Below are positions 13,301 through 23,310 of a stretch of 64,000 bases of DNA, piece by piece; position 1 is the stretch's first letter, and the number at the start of each line of letters is the position of its first letter. A program made the position numbers and the translations under genes. The notes under the pieces were generated by a model. It made no database searches. It was given only the letters and a program-made list of their open reading frames with translations, and was not told where the DNA came from. Source of the stretch: Penelope pileata (lineage: Eukaryota > Chordata > Aves > Galliformes > Cracidae); NCBI GenBank assembly GCA_013396635.1, contig WBMW01002283.1:186001-250000 (forward strand), given 5' to 3'.

Positions 13301-15235
13301 CTCCTAAAGGTCTGGGAACAGTGCAAGGATGTGTTTGTGAATACAATAAGACTGCAGTGGTTAGGACCAACAATGTGCTGTTGTGCCTGATCAGCCTTTC
13401 TTAGCAGTTCCTTTCTCAGTTCCAGCAGCAATTTCCTAAGGTTCTGCTGTTGGTCCTTGTCCACATGCTGCACTCAGTGACACTGACAGCACTGGCTGAC
13501 TTGAAAGCCATTCGTTTTGGTCTTCAACTTAAACAGCAAACATTAAAATTCATGTGTAGCAGAATGTGTCAGACATTCTGCACACACACGCCGCATTTTA
13601 TCACTCCTGTAGCTGATTCAGTTTTGGCACCAATGAGTGTTACTGAATCAGGAACTCTAAAGTATTCTGTTCTGATTCCTTTCTGTTTTTCTGATGATCA
13701 CTGAAATCACTGGGAACAAAGAACATTTGTCTGGAGGAACCCACATCTGCGTGCGCAAAGTCTGCATTAAATAAGGAACAAGTGCAAACCCATCCTGATG
13801 GTAAACCCCGTGCAGTTTTAAAACTTTACAAGAATTAGGAAATACGAAGGGTACACAACTGAAAAGAATACATCTCTTGAAATCTGAGACCAGTGCTTAA
13901 CCCACATAGCAGGCATAGCTGAATTGAACTGTTTACACTGGAAGCCAGCTCCCACCTCCAGTAATGAAAAGGGCCTCGGGTGTTAAATTCTGGCACTCAC
14001 CTGTTGTAACCATTCAAAGAAAACGCCCCCTGGGGAGATGCAGATGTGCTGGTCTTAAAGTAATAAATACATCCCTCGTGGATAATCACAAATCTCAGCG
14101 GCCCTGTGAAGAACAAGGTGAGCCCGGTATAAATCCAAAGGCAGCGCATTACCGAATTCCAGAGCAATAGCCCTACCCAAGGGAAGAGGCCCCAGATAAT
14201 TGTGTCCATCCTTAGGAAGCAGCACGAAGTAGCTGAGTGGCAGCTGGCTGGTGACCAGTGCCAGGAAGCACTTCAAGAGAAACCAAAGTGACTGCAAGTC
14301 TGACCTCCACCTGTGCTCGTGTACCGGAGGAACAAGCTCACCAGCCTCAGACAGCTGGGAGCAATGCAGCCACGGGCTGCAGATACGTGGTTATGTTCAC
14401 CCAAAATCATCACTGTCTCCTTCTCTTTTTCCTTCTCAAAGGTGGCAATACATACACATGTACAGCTGGCAATAAAGTGGTGCTTTCTCTTCTTTTTCAA
14501 AGCTAAACAAGTGCCAACGCTCTCCTTTATCACAGACAGTAATCTTTGCCCTCAGTTGTATAAACACAGTTTAGCTGTAAACAGAGACAGCAAATGGCTA
14601 GAATAGAAATTAAACCCCAAGTCTTTTATTTTCTGCTAGTAAATGGGCTCTGATTCCAGCAGTAATTACTGTTATTAAGCACAGCCTCATCTTGGCAGCG
14701 AGAAAATTTCCACTTCACAACAGCAGTAGGAGATGGGGATAATTTGCTGGTACCAAATAACCAACTGCAGAAAAAGCCAAGCACTGATTTCTGCCAGAAA
14801 AGAACATTTGAAATTGATACATATCCCATCTGTTTCTGTCTTAACATCTTACTTTTGAAGGCCTTGACAAGAGATTTAACCAAATACAGGAAAATCAATC
14901 CCAATACTTATCATCCAAGACTTATGCTTTAATTATTTTGGAGCTGTATCTTTTACGTCTTACGTCTTTTACACTTACACTGCAGTAAAACTGCAATCCA
15001 ATACAGACAAGGTAAGAGGAAAACCGGCTGCACTAAAGAGCCTGTTAACAGGAAATGTGTTTATGACCCAAAGGCAAGAATTAAAAATAGTCAACTTACA
15101 CTTCAAGATCTGCAGCTGGGTGCCTCCCTTTTTATGAAGATAGCCTGACTTGGTCACTCCTCCAGGCATCGTCAGGAGGTTCTGCGCGCCAATCGCCTTC
15201 ATCGGCACCGGCCAGACCTGCTCCTCTGAGGCCAT
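4223..15235 (-). CDS. SH3BP2: SH3BP2 (3BP2) adaptor protein, 12 coding exons, complete
   Basis: Cytoplasmic adaptor that links Src, Syk and Abl-family kinases, Vav and PLC-gamma in immune cells and osteoclasts (family knowledge). Coding segments read right to left: 15235-15100, 14103-14001, 11620-11503, 10923-10853, 10471-10383, 8602-8537, 7979-7385, 6472-6364, 6045-5990, 5164-5083, 4838-4779 and 4360-4223. All introns are GT-AG and all phases agree, giving 1,623 nt and 540 residues plus stop. Seen in the translation: PH domain about residues 27-131 (start motif SGYLHKKGG, C-terminal helix Trp121); acidic stretch with Tyr174 and Tyr183; SH3-ligand PPAYPPPPVP at 200-209; tankyrase motif RSPPDG at 394-399; Tyr427 in DDDYEK; SH2 domain about 436-533 with the phosphotyrosine-binding Arg467 in GLYCIRNSS; C-terminus YGYSQPR. 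Human 3BP2 (561 residues) has the same order; the 21-residue difference probably falls mostly in the proline-rich exon. No frameshift or internal stop. Identity rests on residue-level resemblance to human 3BP2, recalled and not aligned. Confidence 0.97.
4779..4838 (-). CDS. SH3BP2: SH3BP2 exon 12 (SH2 core)
   Basis: 60 nt, phase 0 at both ends. It codes for VLVVWDQSAEKVRNYRIFEK. The donor GTTAGT is a weaker variant of the consensus but still GT. Confidence 0.95.
5083..5164 (-). CDS. SH3BP2: SH3BP2 exon 11 (SH2, phosphotyrosine pocket)
   Basis: 82 nt between the acceptor TTTTAG and donor AAAG|GTAACT. It codes for IFKATSPKGQPQNGLYCIRN and SSTKAGK. The Arg in GLYCIR (467) is the FLVR-type arginine that binds phosphotyrosine. 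Confidence 0.95.
5235..5615 (-). mobile_element. CR1 LINE fragment, 3' end, minus strand
   Basis: The left edge reads as the reverse complement of a CR1 3' end (CACAGAATCGTAGGGGTTGG AAAGGGACC). The minus-strand frame at 5592-5317 codes for the C-terminal reverse-transcriptase tail (NGTLGCIKKSVASRAREVIL, RGLEHLPYEERL). 5'-truncated, in intron 10 of SH3BP2. Confidence 0.92.
5990..6045 (-). CDS. SH3BP2: SH3BP2 exon 10 (SH2 start)
   Basis: 56 nt between the acceptor TTCCTACAG and donor AAAG|GTAAAT. It codes for VGLPASIFLNTSESFEVE, the lead-in and first helix of the SH2 domain. Confidence 0.94.
6364..6472 (-). CDS. SH3BP2: SH3BP2 exon 9 (tankyrase-binding motif)
   Basis: 109 nt. After one split base it begins with RSPPDGQSFRSFSFEKP, the hexapeptide mutated in human cherubism. 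It ends DDSDDDYEK, where the Tyr (427) matches human Tyr448. The donor is AAA|GTAAGA. Confidence 0.96.
6599..6850 (-). mobile_element. Diverged CR1 fragment, minus strand
   Basis: Starts TCACAGAATAACTTCACTGG AAAGGGACACCTGGAGATGA, and continues with the CR1-typical AAGCTCCTGCACAAAGCAGG. It ends near the RLRERG-like coding remnant. More diverged than the 5.2 kb copy; the right edge is approximate. Confidence 0.8.
7385..7979 (-). CDS. SH3BP2: SH3BP2 exon 8 (long proline-rich exon)
   Basis: At 595 nt this is the largest coding exon, covering residues about 195-393. It opens with the SH3 ligand PPAYPPPPVP and also carries PPPPPPKRSLPD and GLFVPPVLPKPPVP. Two likely 14-3-3 sites, SRSHSF (Ser223) and RRPSD (Ser276), sit where human 3BP2 has RAHSF and RRMSD. 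The exon ends inside a Gln codon (CA|G) before GTAAGT. Confidence 0.96.
8537..8602 (-). CDS. SH3BP2: SH3BP2 exon 7 (acidic, Tyr174 and Tyr183)
   Basis: 66 nt between the acceptor TACCTGCAG and donor GAGG|GTATGT. It codes for YDQEEEDESYLQPDTSDIVK, preceded by a split Asp codon. By assembled numbering the two tyrosines are residues 174 and 183, the same positions as the known human phosphorylation sites. Confidence 0.94.
8673..8694. repeat. TA-rich simple repeat
   Basis: (TA)n interrupted by one A, in intron 6 shortly upstream of exon 7. Confidence 0.9.
10383..10471 (-). CDS. SH3BP2: SH3BP2 exon 6 (linker)
   Basis: 89 nt between the acceptor TCTTTTGCAG and donor GAAG|GTGACA. It codes for a Ser/Asp-rich linker DSGSDADSFYGSVERPID followed by IKYSHHSADNE. 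The FYG..ERP core matches human 3BP2. Confidence 0.94.
10853..10923 (-). CDS. SH3BP2: SH3BP2 exon 5 (PH C-terminal helix)
   Basis: 71 nt between the acceptor TTCTCCAG and donor TTCAG|GTATGA. It codes for NWMLSLRREIDHYHDKKE, which includes the invariant PH-domain Trp (121) of the closing alpha helix. Confidence 0.95.
11503..11620 (-). CDS. SH3BP2: SH3BP2 exon 4 (PH domain)
   Basis: 118 nt between the acceptor TGTTTCCCAG and donor AAAG|GTATAT. It codes for VMRAAEETTSSNVFPFKLVH and ISKKHRTWFFSASSEDERK, the second half of the PH beta barrel. Confidence 0.96.
14001..14103 (-). CDS. SH3BP2: SH3BP2 exon 3 (PH domain)
   Basis: The acceptor TTCTTCACAG and donor CAG|GTGAGT bound 103 nt. It codes for the PH-domain beta strands WPLRFVIIHEGCIYYFK and SPQGAFSLNGYN, and ends two bases into the Arg80 codon. 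Confidence 0.96.
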
Positions 15236-15239
15236 CTTT
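15100..15239 (-). CDS. SH3BP2: SH3BP2 exon 2 (start codon, PH domain start)
   Basis: The acceptor TTGCAG is followed by AAAG and the ATG at 15235-15233. The exon codes for residues 1-45, starting MASEEQVWPVPMKAIGAQNL, and ends with the first base of the Trp46 codon before donor GTAAGT. The start is chosen because the N-terminus matches mammalian 3BP2. The frame upstream of the ATG matters for the proposed extended isoform. Confidence 0.96.
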
Positions 15240-15329
15240 CTGCAATTTGGAATTATTACCAAAGGTTTAGAAGTTAGATTTTACTTCAGGAAACGAGGAC
15301 TGAGAAACAGAGCTTGTTCCCTCGACCAA

Positions 15330-15460
15330 GTTTTCCAAACAACTGCAGCGGCCCGGCAGCCAAGCATGCAGCACGGGCGCGTGGTCAGAGATTCCAGGAA
15401 GTTTGGGAGGTAGAAAAAACGCGGCGCAGAAAGCCCCGGTTTATTTTTATGCAGTTCTCA
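15330..15460 (-). promoter_or_regulatory. CpG cluster with TATA-like box just upstream of the ATG exon
   Basis: About ten CpGs fall within about 105 bp (15345-15450) of otherwise CpG-poor intron. In the gene's direction an AT box (GCATAAAAATAAACC, about 15452-15438) precedes it. A start near 15415 reading unspliced into exon 2 would give a leader of about 180 nt. This is an inferred alternative promoter, not demonstrated. Confidence 0.3.
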
Positions 15461-15570
15461 AAAGTGATTGACGGCTGTGAAAACAATAGAAGACCGCTTT
15501 GTAATTGTTATTTAAGTATTTGTATCTTAAAAGTGCCCCAGCTGATAACACGGTGAGACCAGAAAGAGGC

Positions 15571-15619
15571 CTGGATGACCTTTAAAGGCTCCTTCAACTC
15601 GAACAGTTCTGTGGTTCTC
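15571..15619 (+). mobile_element. Short CR1 3'-end remnant, plus strand
   Basis: CTGGATGACCTTTAAAGGCT CCTTCAACTCGAACAGTTCT GTGGTTCT matches the CR1 3' terminus with several substitutions. Confidence 0.7.
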
Positions 15620-18600
15620 TAAAGCTCTGTGCCACACGTGGACACAGAACGCGACTCTGTCTAGGGAGGAAATCCACAGTCAGATTTTAGTACCTGCAGT
15701 ATGCAATACTGCTTACTGCTCACATACATGTTTTATTCTCAGCAACAGCAGTAGTGTATCATCTTGTACTGAACGCCACGGGCGACAACATCCAGCGCAA
15801 ATCAAATCCATCTCAGGCTCCTGCAGGATGCCATTGCATCCGGACATGAAATACCGATGCCGTGCTCCACCACGAGCCTGTGCAGGTACCACTGCTGCTG
15901 TCTGACACAGGTTACCAATGGAGCTAGCTTTTTAAGCACAAGTTTTTTCCTATCTGATACAACAGAAAGTCTGACCTGGACACACAATGGTCAGGTGTCG
16001 GGCTGGAGAGCTCTGCTGGTACACGAATAAAGTTCCTTTGTGACTAAAACCAGTTAATTCATTTCTGAAAAAGGAATAATGGTTTAGAATGGAAAAAAGT
16101 GTAGTGGAATACTGAAACCTAATGGATTCTGCTTGCTTCTCCTTTCCCTGAAAGGGACAGTAACTGAGTCAATAGCACAGCTCAGCACAGGGACCTCAGA
16201 GCCAAGAGCACGGTGCACGTGTGCCAGGAACAAATGGGTACCAATGGGATCGCAGGGATCAGCCCAGGGTTGTGCTCCACCTGCGCAGCCTCTGCTGACA
16301 CCGCACCTGTGCAGAGGTGGGGAAATCCCCAGTATTCCTAGCAGGGGAGTTTCAACTCAGTGAGATTCTCTGGGCAGCCTACACAAATTAATCACAAACA
16401 CCAGGTTTTGGGCCCCCAGAGTTACACAACAGGCACAAGCGGAGGAGATAGGACGTCAGGCTCTGTTAACTCTAAAACACAAAGCAAAGGAATCCTTCAG
16501 AGAGCTTCTCCACATCTTGCAGAGAATTCCACATGAGGGAAATAGGCGTAATCAGCCCTACGTGGGTGGCTGCCCACACCCACCTCCGCTGCACTGCTGC
16601 TGGGAGCGATCGCCTTGAAATGAGGAACACGAAAGTCCTGGGCAATGTCTTTCTTTTAAGAGCTGGCACATGAGCCTCCAAGTATTTGAAATCAATTTGC
16701 AATTGAGGGGTTTCAGTCTGTTTCTAATTATATTCAGAAAAAGAGATTAAGCAAAAATGGAAATTTTTTCTTCGGCCAGATACACTCTGACTGCAGCTTC
16801 CTTGACCCAACTCCAGCGTTGGCCTCAATGCCACCCAGCAGCTTCAAGATCAGCGTGGGCTTGTTTCCAAACACTGTGCTTATTGCATCAAGAACAGAAG
16901 AAGGAAGGACCTCAGCACCTAGCCTCGGGAATTCAACAGCCATCCTGCTGTTATTTTGCTTTGATTGAAAACATTTCAGAAAGGGGAGAGTTAAGCACCT
17001 CGGGGAGGTTACGCAGAACAACCAGCACGCTGGGATTTCTAGGAAGCCAATGGCAAGCACCGGGGACAAGGGGATCCCTCCCTCAGTAAATACAGAAAAC
17101 ACAAATATTTGACTGGGTCAAGGTGGCCTTCACAGGGAATAGCTGCACTGCTCACTGAAGTGTGCCTCGGGGAGCACTTTTTCTCCTGCTGAAAAGCCAG
17201 AACAGCAGGAAGACAACAAAAAACTGATCGTATGGAAGCAGAGAAACGAGCGGGTAAAGAATTCAGTTCTCCAGCGTGGTAAGTACAGGACTTAACTGAG
17301 AGGGAAGGACGGCAGAGTATCAGGTTCTGCTTCCTCACAGCCATTTCTTATCTTTGCTTACAATGAAACAGCCCGGAGAGCAGAGACCAAACCCCCGAAC
17401 TTCCGCATCCCAGGGGAGCAGACAAAAGGAGGTGTGGCTGAAAGCAGGCCAGCACATACTGCAGGAGCTGAAGAGCCCACCTAAAATACCAGGCTTTCCA
17501 GTGAGTTCAGCTGTGCGTATTTTCTGCATCTCTTTGTAGCTCAGGCCCAAATTACAGACGCACAGGGAAGACTTTGGAATTCTGGACTGAAATGTTTGAA
17601 TTAGGTCTCTAAAATCTAAGTACTAAGTACTTTCAATCTACTTACTCCCAAGCATTTTTTTTTTTTTCCTGGAGAGCACAAAACGATCCTAGAAGGACAC
17701 TGGATGCTATTTTGCATCCTGCTGCTGGGAGAAAGCCGTCAAAACAAAATATCCACAGGGTCTTTATGGTAGGGGTGGGATGAAAGAAGAATGGATGCTC
17801 ATGAAGATTTTCCTAGCCTTACCATCTGCAATAAGGTTGTCTTTAGCTCCCTGAAACAGTTCCTTCCACTCTTGATATTCCTCTTGCAAGCTCTTAAGAT
17901 CTATTACATGAAGAACAGATCACTGTTCCATTACCAAGTGTGGCCAATAGTGAGCACCAACATCAGTGCAAAACCTACTTGCTCTGCGATCGTTACAAAC
18001 AGAAAGATATTTCCAAGGTGTGTTTTTTCATGCCGTTACATTCTTGCACTAAAAGCCAAAGACCCCAGTACACATTTTCACCCCAGGTGCATAAGCAAGG
18101 CCTCTTTCACTGAGCAGACAATGAAGACAACAGGAGAAGCCCACTAAGAGCCACCAGGGCCAGGCCGTGCTCTCCTCCTGATGCCCTAGGATACATCTTT
18201 TTAAACTAAGTCCTCCATCCGGTCCCACACCTACCACAAGTGCCATTAAATCAGCCCCCTCTCCCCCTGAAACGAACCTGCTGGGCCAGGAGAGGATGAC
18301 AGCAGACAGCGAAAGGCCTTGCACCACTTTCTGTCTCAGATGACCCCCATGGCAATTCAATGCCTGAGGGAGACGACAGACTTTAAAGCACAGTGGGAGA
18401 CACTGGAAGAGCAGTTAATAGGACTGGCTTCATCACTCAGAGTTTTTGGAAAGACAGAACAGCGCAGTTAACGCTATTGAGAATGACACAGAGCTTATAC
18501 AGTCCCTACTGTAACGGATTCATCCATAGAAACTGGTCTCCCAGACCACGCCAGTTCGCAGTGTGTTGTGGAAATACCAGCGAGGTCAGCCCAAGCCTAT

Positions 18601-18925
18601 CCCATGAGTACAACTCTCTCAATCACTATCAGAACGAACTCCTTTCTATTTTAGATAAAAAAAAGTCACAGGTATGAAAATGTCAACTTTCACACTTTGT
18701 GCTGTGAAACAACGCTTCGTAACAACACTCATCGAGCCCAGACTCCTGTGTTGTTGTGTAGCATGCAAATGTGAAGCCCCTTTAACCTATCCCCTCAGCC
18801 AGGGTGCATGGAACAGCCAGAGATGAGCGTAGGACATAGCTTTGCAGGCTAGAAGTCCCTCCGTGAGTACAAACAGAATTCTGCCAGATACAAGTATCTG
18901 GAACAGATTACAGAAGAACACTTAC

Positions 18926-18989
18926 CCCTTTTGGCTCTGCGAGCTGCTGGCGCTCAGCCCAACTAATTGATTCAACTCAGGGCTGCATC
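18926..18989 (-). other. Exon-like segment in intron 1
   Basis: 64 nt on the gene's strand between CTGGCTCTTGCAG| and AAAAGG|GGTAAGTG (donor placed at 18925). It contains an early stop after its first ATG, so it could only be untranslated. Support is splice-site quality alone. Confidence 0.2.
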
Positions 18990-20007
18990 CTGCAAGAGCC
19001 AGGAGACCTCAGTGCTCGCTGAACCTCAGCAGAACACATGGCAGATGTGGTCAGCCCCACGCCTCGCAGTGCATAGGCACAAAGACACATCAACCTCATC
19101 GCTGACCTGCAGCTGCCAGAAGTTGTGCTAAAAGTTCTCACTGGTTAGAATAATATTTATGGTCTGTACCGGAGCCCGGTTTGGTCACGCTGAAAGCAAA
19201 ATACAGTCTCCTAAGTGGCAGGAAAAGTTAAGTTTGATCTGGATTTGCACAAGAACCTCTATGCAAATCATGCCCGAGACAAAGTGAAATTCCACAGCAT
19301 CTCGTAACATCTGATCTTTAAATTCTATTTTGAAAGTAAAACCCAGCAAAGCAGGATGCTGATCTCCTTCTGCATGTATGTGTGCCTTACAGAAATGAAT
19401 GCATTCCTGGGGCAGTGCAGGGGAAGGCTGACATTTCAGTAGCCACAAAAGGCTCAGCCAGAATTAAGGCAGCACTGAATATACAGAAAAACTAAAATAA
19501 AAGCTTTCCTAATTTGCTCTCAGCAATTCTGAACAAAAACCAGTTCTCCAGTGCAACCACCTACACATTCACCATCTGTTTGTAAAACTGCTCTCTGTGA
19601 AAATTTCAGGTCTCACTTCCATTATTTAATAAATATACTCCAGTATTTCTGAAACACTTTCATATTTCTCCCACTTTTTTGGTTACACATTCCATTTCCC
19701 AATACTCCTAACTGCCCCTTTCACAACAGCTTCTCAGAAGAATTAAGCATAGCACAAACACTGGGAGAAGAAATAAATCTAAAGGACAAAGGGAACAGAG
19801 GGCTCAGCCTGACAGAGATGCACGCTGTAAGTTAGTTTACTCGGTTTAATGTGCTCAGCCTGCTTTTCTTTCCAGGTGAGCATTTCTAACCAACACTCTC
19901 CTCATTTGTCCCCCTCCAATTCTTCAGTTTTCTTCTCTCAGTCTTAGTCCACTCTCTACCTGCAAGAGGAAAGATGACAGAAACACAACCCAGAAACATG
20001 CACTCAC

Positions 20008-20270
20008 CTTGTCACCGTGCCTGGCCGACACATAGCTTTCCTGACACTTCTACCGTAGCACTGCTTCCTTTGTGACGACAGAGCCATTATCAGCTGATGG
20101 CCCCTCTCAGGCATGGCAGGAACATCTCTGTGCTTCTCCCCTTTTTGCGTGTAAGAAGGTTGAAAGCGACTGCGATAGCTGCTGTGCGCACAGAGGAGAA
20201 GCCCTGCCCCAACTGCCTGTACATCTGCACTGCAGCGTGGCCAGAACGGCCGCCTAGGCAATGACTTGTT
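20008..20270 (-). other. SH3BP2: Candidate alternative first exon of SH3BP2, predicts N-terminal extension
   Basis: On the gene's strand the segment ends GTGACAAG|GTGAGTG, a strong donor at 20008. Joined to the exon 2 acceptor (AAAG-ATG) the frame runs straight through: ACA-AGA-AAG-ATG-GCC. The frame is open from about 20261. The first in-frame ATG would add 37 residues (starting MPERGHQLIMALSS). The next ATG, in strong context (A at -3, G at +4), would add 28 (starting MALSSQRKQCYGRS). The 5' limit is a guess. This is inferred from sequence alone. Confidence 0.45.
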
Positions 20271-20315
20271 TCCTTTGTTACTTCCTGTTTCCCCCCAGAG
20301 TCAGTGGGCAGCGCT
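20271..20315 (-). promoter_or_regulatory. PU.1/Ets-like sites upstream of the candidate alternative first exon
   Basis: In the gene's direction, 20290-20277 reads AAACAGGAAGTAAC, close to the PU.1/Ets consensus. A second AAAGGAAAC follows, and a TGACTC half AP-1 site lies just before it. SH3BP2 is known mainly from myeloid and lymphoid cells, so a PU.1-type promoter is plausible but unproven. Confidence 0.35.
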
Positions 20316-22487
20316 GTCTTTGTCAGATTTCCCAATTTCCCAGAGAGGCTGTAAATCAAACCATGCATACCTCAAAGCCTCTGTGAGACTGCGAGCCAAG
20401 CAGCAGGGGATTTTCCAGCGCTCGCTTGCTTCTTGTTCACCTTTCCCTCAGCTGCTTTCCCATGGCAGAAGAAGGCGGCAGCCCCTTCTCTTCCAGCGCG
20501 CTGAGGCAGAGCCATGGCTCAGGGATGCTGCCCATGCTTCAGGTCTTTGCATCGCCCCACAGAACCCTGCTATGTATTTCACCTCTCTTTTCTCACCTAT
20601 AACTGGAGCTTGTCCTCCCCTCACCAACCCAAGAGCTTCAGAATGACTGTTCTGAAAGACTGTGCATACATATACATATACATGCTTCGGAGCAAGTCTT
20701 GGCTGTACGCGCGACCCCACGCAAACCACAAGACAATGAAATTCTTATCTGTGGGCTTACAACAGAAGGGCAACGATTCTACAGGACGAGCATCACCAGC
20801 TGATGATGAATAAGAAATGCCATTGTTTCCCACATTGTTCTTTTCATTTGGAGCTCTTAAAAGAAGTCAGATGTCTCACTGGCTTTGTCTGCAACTGACC
20901 AACAGCCCGGGCTTGAAAGTTCAGACAAGCCCAAAGCAGCCCACGTATTTCAGAAGGATGGACAAAGTTATGTACACTGTCAGGCTCAGTAAGGCTCCCT
21001 TCACGTGTTTTTGAGGAAACGGGCACGAATCTATACTCCAGAAGGGAAGGGAGAAGTTACAAAAATAAAATATGTTATATAGAAAACTACTCAATAGCCA
21101 AAATACAGAAGAAAATCACATTTTGGGGTACTGGCTCTGGCTGTAGCGGACAGAAGAGCAATCACCAGTCTCCACCTTAGGGCACCCATATGTGATCCCT
21201 CCACGACCAGGCAACATCAGAAGGGCAAGCAGAGGGTAAGCATCACACAGTGAGTGTCAGCTGAAGGAACAGCGTATCAAGGCAATGTCATGATGCTATT
21301 GAATAAGAATCAATACTCAGCTGACTCGGTGCAATTAACAAACCCTCCACAGACAAAAGCTGCAAAGAGTGCTACACTGGTTAGTGAATTAAACTCATTT
21401 ATCCCATTCACCACAAAGTTCAATTCTTACTATCTCAGCTGATAGTAAGAATCAGTTTTTTCCCCCTCCAAAGTCTGCAGCTATAACACAGTGCTCTTTG
21501 GACTCCACAGTCTCATTTTTAATTACATTTCATTTACACAACATGTTCCTGAACGTTGCTTTTCCATTCTAACCTTTCTGATGATGTCCTCTCCCCCTCT
21601 TCGTATAAGCCCTCACAAATACAGGTTTTTCATTTCAAGTTCCAAGATCCCCTTTCGATTTTTCTGGTGATTTCCAGCAGTGTCAAGATGGTCACAGAGA
21701 ACGACTGCAGTTAGAACAGAAGCCTCTTCACACTGGCACAGGCACAAGCTGGTGTTCCAGTGAGGGACAAACACACACACACAACAAAAACACCAAAAAG
21801 TTTGTGTGTGTTTCACAGATGATCATTTATAAGGCAAAATGAAAGTTCAGCTTAACCCTCGAGAGCTAACGTTTATCAGAAGGGTTCTGCTGCAAAACTA
21901 CAGAGTAAAAAAAAACTACTGAACAGACGTGAAATTTTAAAGGATTAGATTTACAACTCTGTCAGGGAAGTGAAAAAGGATTAAATAAGTCCTCCTTCAC
22001 AATGCAAAATTCAGTTTTGTAAGGAATGTTGGCGTGTGGTTTTCAGACCGTCATTTGTCCCCACAGAATCAGTGAGGCCCTGTGCCAGCCCAGGCCAGGA
22101 AGAATTTCATCCAAGATGAGTCGCCTCAGCTCTTTAACAGGAGATCTCACTCAGGAAGGACCATCAGAAGCCACCTGACATTTGGTTTTCATGCGAGCAG
22201 GACCACCGCTTGGTGGCCAATCACCTCTGCCAGCGTTACTAGCAGCTCTTGCTCCCAGCTAAAAGTAATCAGCCCTACCCCGAGTTTATGGAAAGCAAGA
22301 GCAAAGCAAGATGCACCAAGCACTATGCTGTCCTCACAGTACAAATGCGCCTGTGCAGCCGAGGGGCTGAGCTGTCTCTGCAGCAAGACAGCTTCCTCTT
22401 ACTGACCAATTTACAGGAAACTGCAAGAGGGGACCGCAGATAAAAGCGGCCTAAGAACAGGCCAGCAAGAGGCGAGGCAGAAAAACT

Positions 22488-22513
22488 AATAAAGTAAAAA
22501 AAAAAAAAAAAAA
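22488..22513. repeat. Poly-A tract
   Basis: AATAAAGT followed by 18 A residues. The hexamer sits only two bases from the tract, so this is probably a simple A-rich repeat and not the tail of a retrocopy. Confidence 0.7.
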
Positions 22514-22825
22514 GGAAAAATACTTTCCTTCAGCCACAGCTTAGGGGTCAGGTTCCACTCAGAGTTACGTAGGAGTTCATACCTTATCTGTTTCCACAGA
22601 AGGACAGCACGATATGGAAGACAGCTCTATCCTGTTCTGTTGGCTACTAAGCTTGGATCAGGAGTAGATCATTATGAGCTTCACTGTTTTATTAATTCAA
22701 CCAATCTAGTTTAGGCCAAATTTCTAGATCAAAGTGGAAAAACATCCAGCATAGAGAGAGAATACATCTGTCCTCAGTATACCCTACAACTACAGACTGT
22801 AGAAGAGCAGGTGTAAGTTACTCAC

Positions 22826-22905
22826 CTGAAAGCTTCATCTGCTGGGTGAGGCAGTCCTGTGAAGATCTGAATAACCACGCATCAGAACTACGGCTGCCGG
22901 GCGAC
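22826..22905 (-). other. Exon-like segment in intron 1 (possible 5' UTR exon)
   Basis: On the gene's strand 80 nt are bounded by TACTCTGCAG| and CTTTCAG|GTGAGTAA. The segment is locally CpG-bearing at its start. Joined to exon 2, the ATGs in it would be upstream ORFs out of frame with the main start, so it would be untranslated or inhibitory. It could equally be a chance splice-site pair. Confidence 0.3.
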
Positions 22906-23066
22906 CTGCAGAGTAGCAATCATCATCAGGAACACAGGGAAGAAATGAGGCCAGCACTTCCAAAATCCTCTTTCAATGACAAACAAGTTCTTTGAACTTC
23001 AGCGGTTGTTTCCTCATTCTGCTTACTGGGGGAGAACTTGGAAGCTTTAATAATACAGTAGGTGTA

Positions 23067-23175
23067 TGCAGACCATATACATGTATTTCTATATATACAC
23101 CTATACAGAACTAACTTATATATATATATATGTAAATATATATATTAACATGTATATTTACATATATGGTCTACA
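23067..23175. repeat. AT-rich imperfect inverted repeat with TA core
   Basis: Left arm TGCAGACCATATACATGTA and right arm (reverse complement) TGTAGACCATATATGTAAA flank a (TA)n core at 23117-23131. Could be a MITE-like relic or a grown TA microsatellite; no target-site duplication was confirmed. Confidence 0.6.
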
Positions 23176-23310
23176 CTAAGTAAAACATACCTTAGAGGAA
23201 GAATGTATCAATTTTAAAACCAAGCTGTAATTTGTTTGAGTTTTTTTCCCCACAAAAAAGCTTGGCTCAAGTACAAGAAGATGACGTACCGACCTTGATT
23301 TGGGGTCAGA

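Larger units (their letters stand above)
4361..15099 (-). other. SH3BP2: SH3BP2 introns 2-12
   Basis: Intron spans: 14104-15099, 11621-14000, 10924-11502, 10472-10852, 8603-10382, 7980-8536, 6473-7384, 6046-6363, 5165-5989, 4839-5082 and 4361-4778. All are GT-AG. Intron 10 carries a CR1 (5235-5615), intron 8 an older CR1 (6599-6850) and intron 6 a TA repeat adjoining exon 7 (8673-8694 lies 71 bp upstream of it). Nothing else recognised. Confidence 0.85.

Noticed and set aside
22488..22513. AATAAA followed by A18, like the end of a processed retrocopy
   Set aside because: Only two bases separate the hexamer and tract, and no coding or exon-like sequence precedes it.
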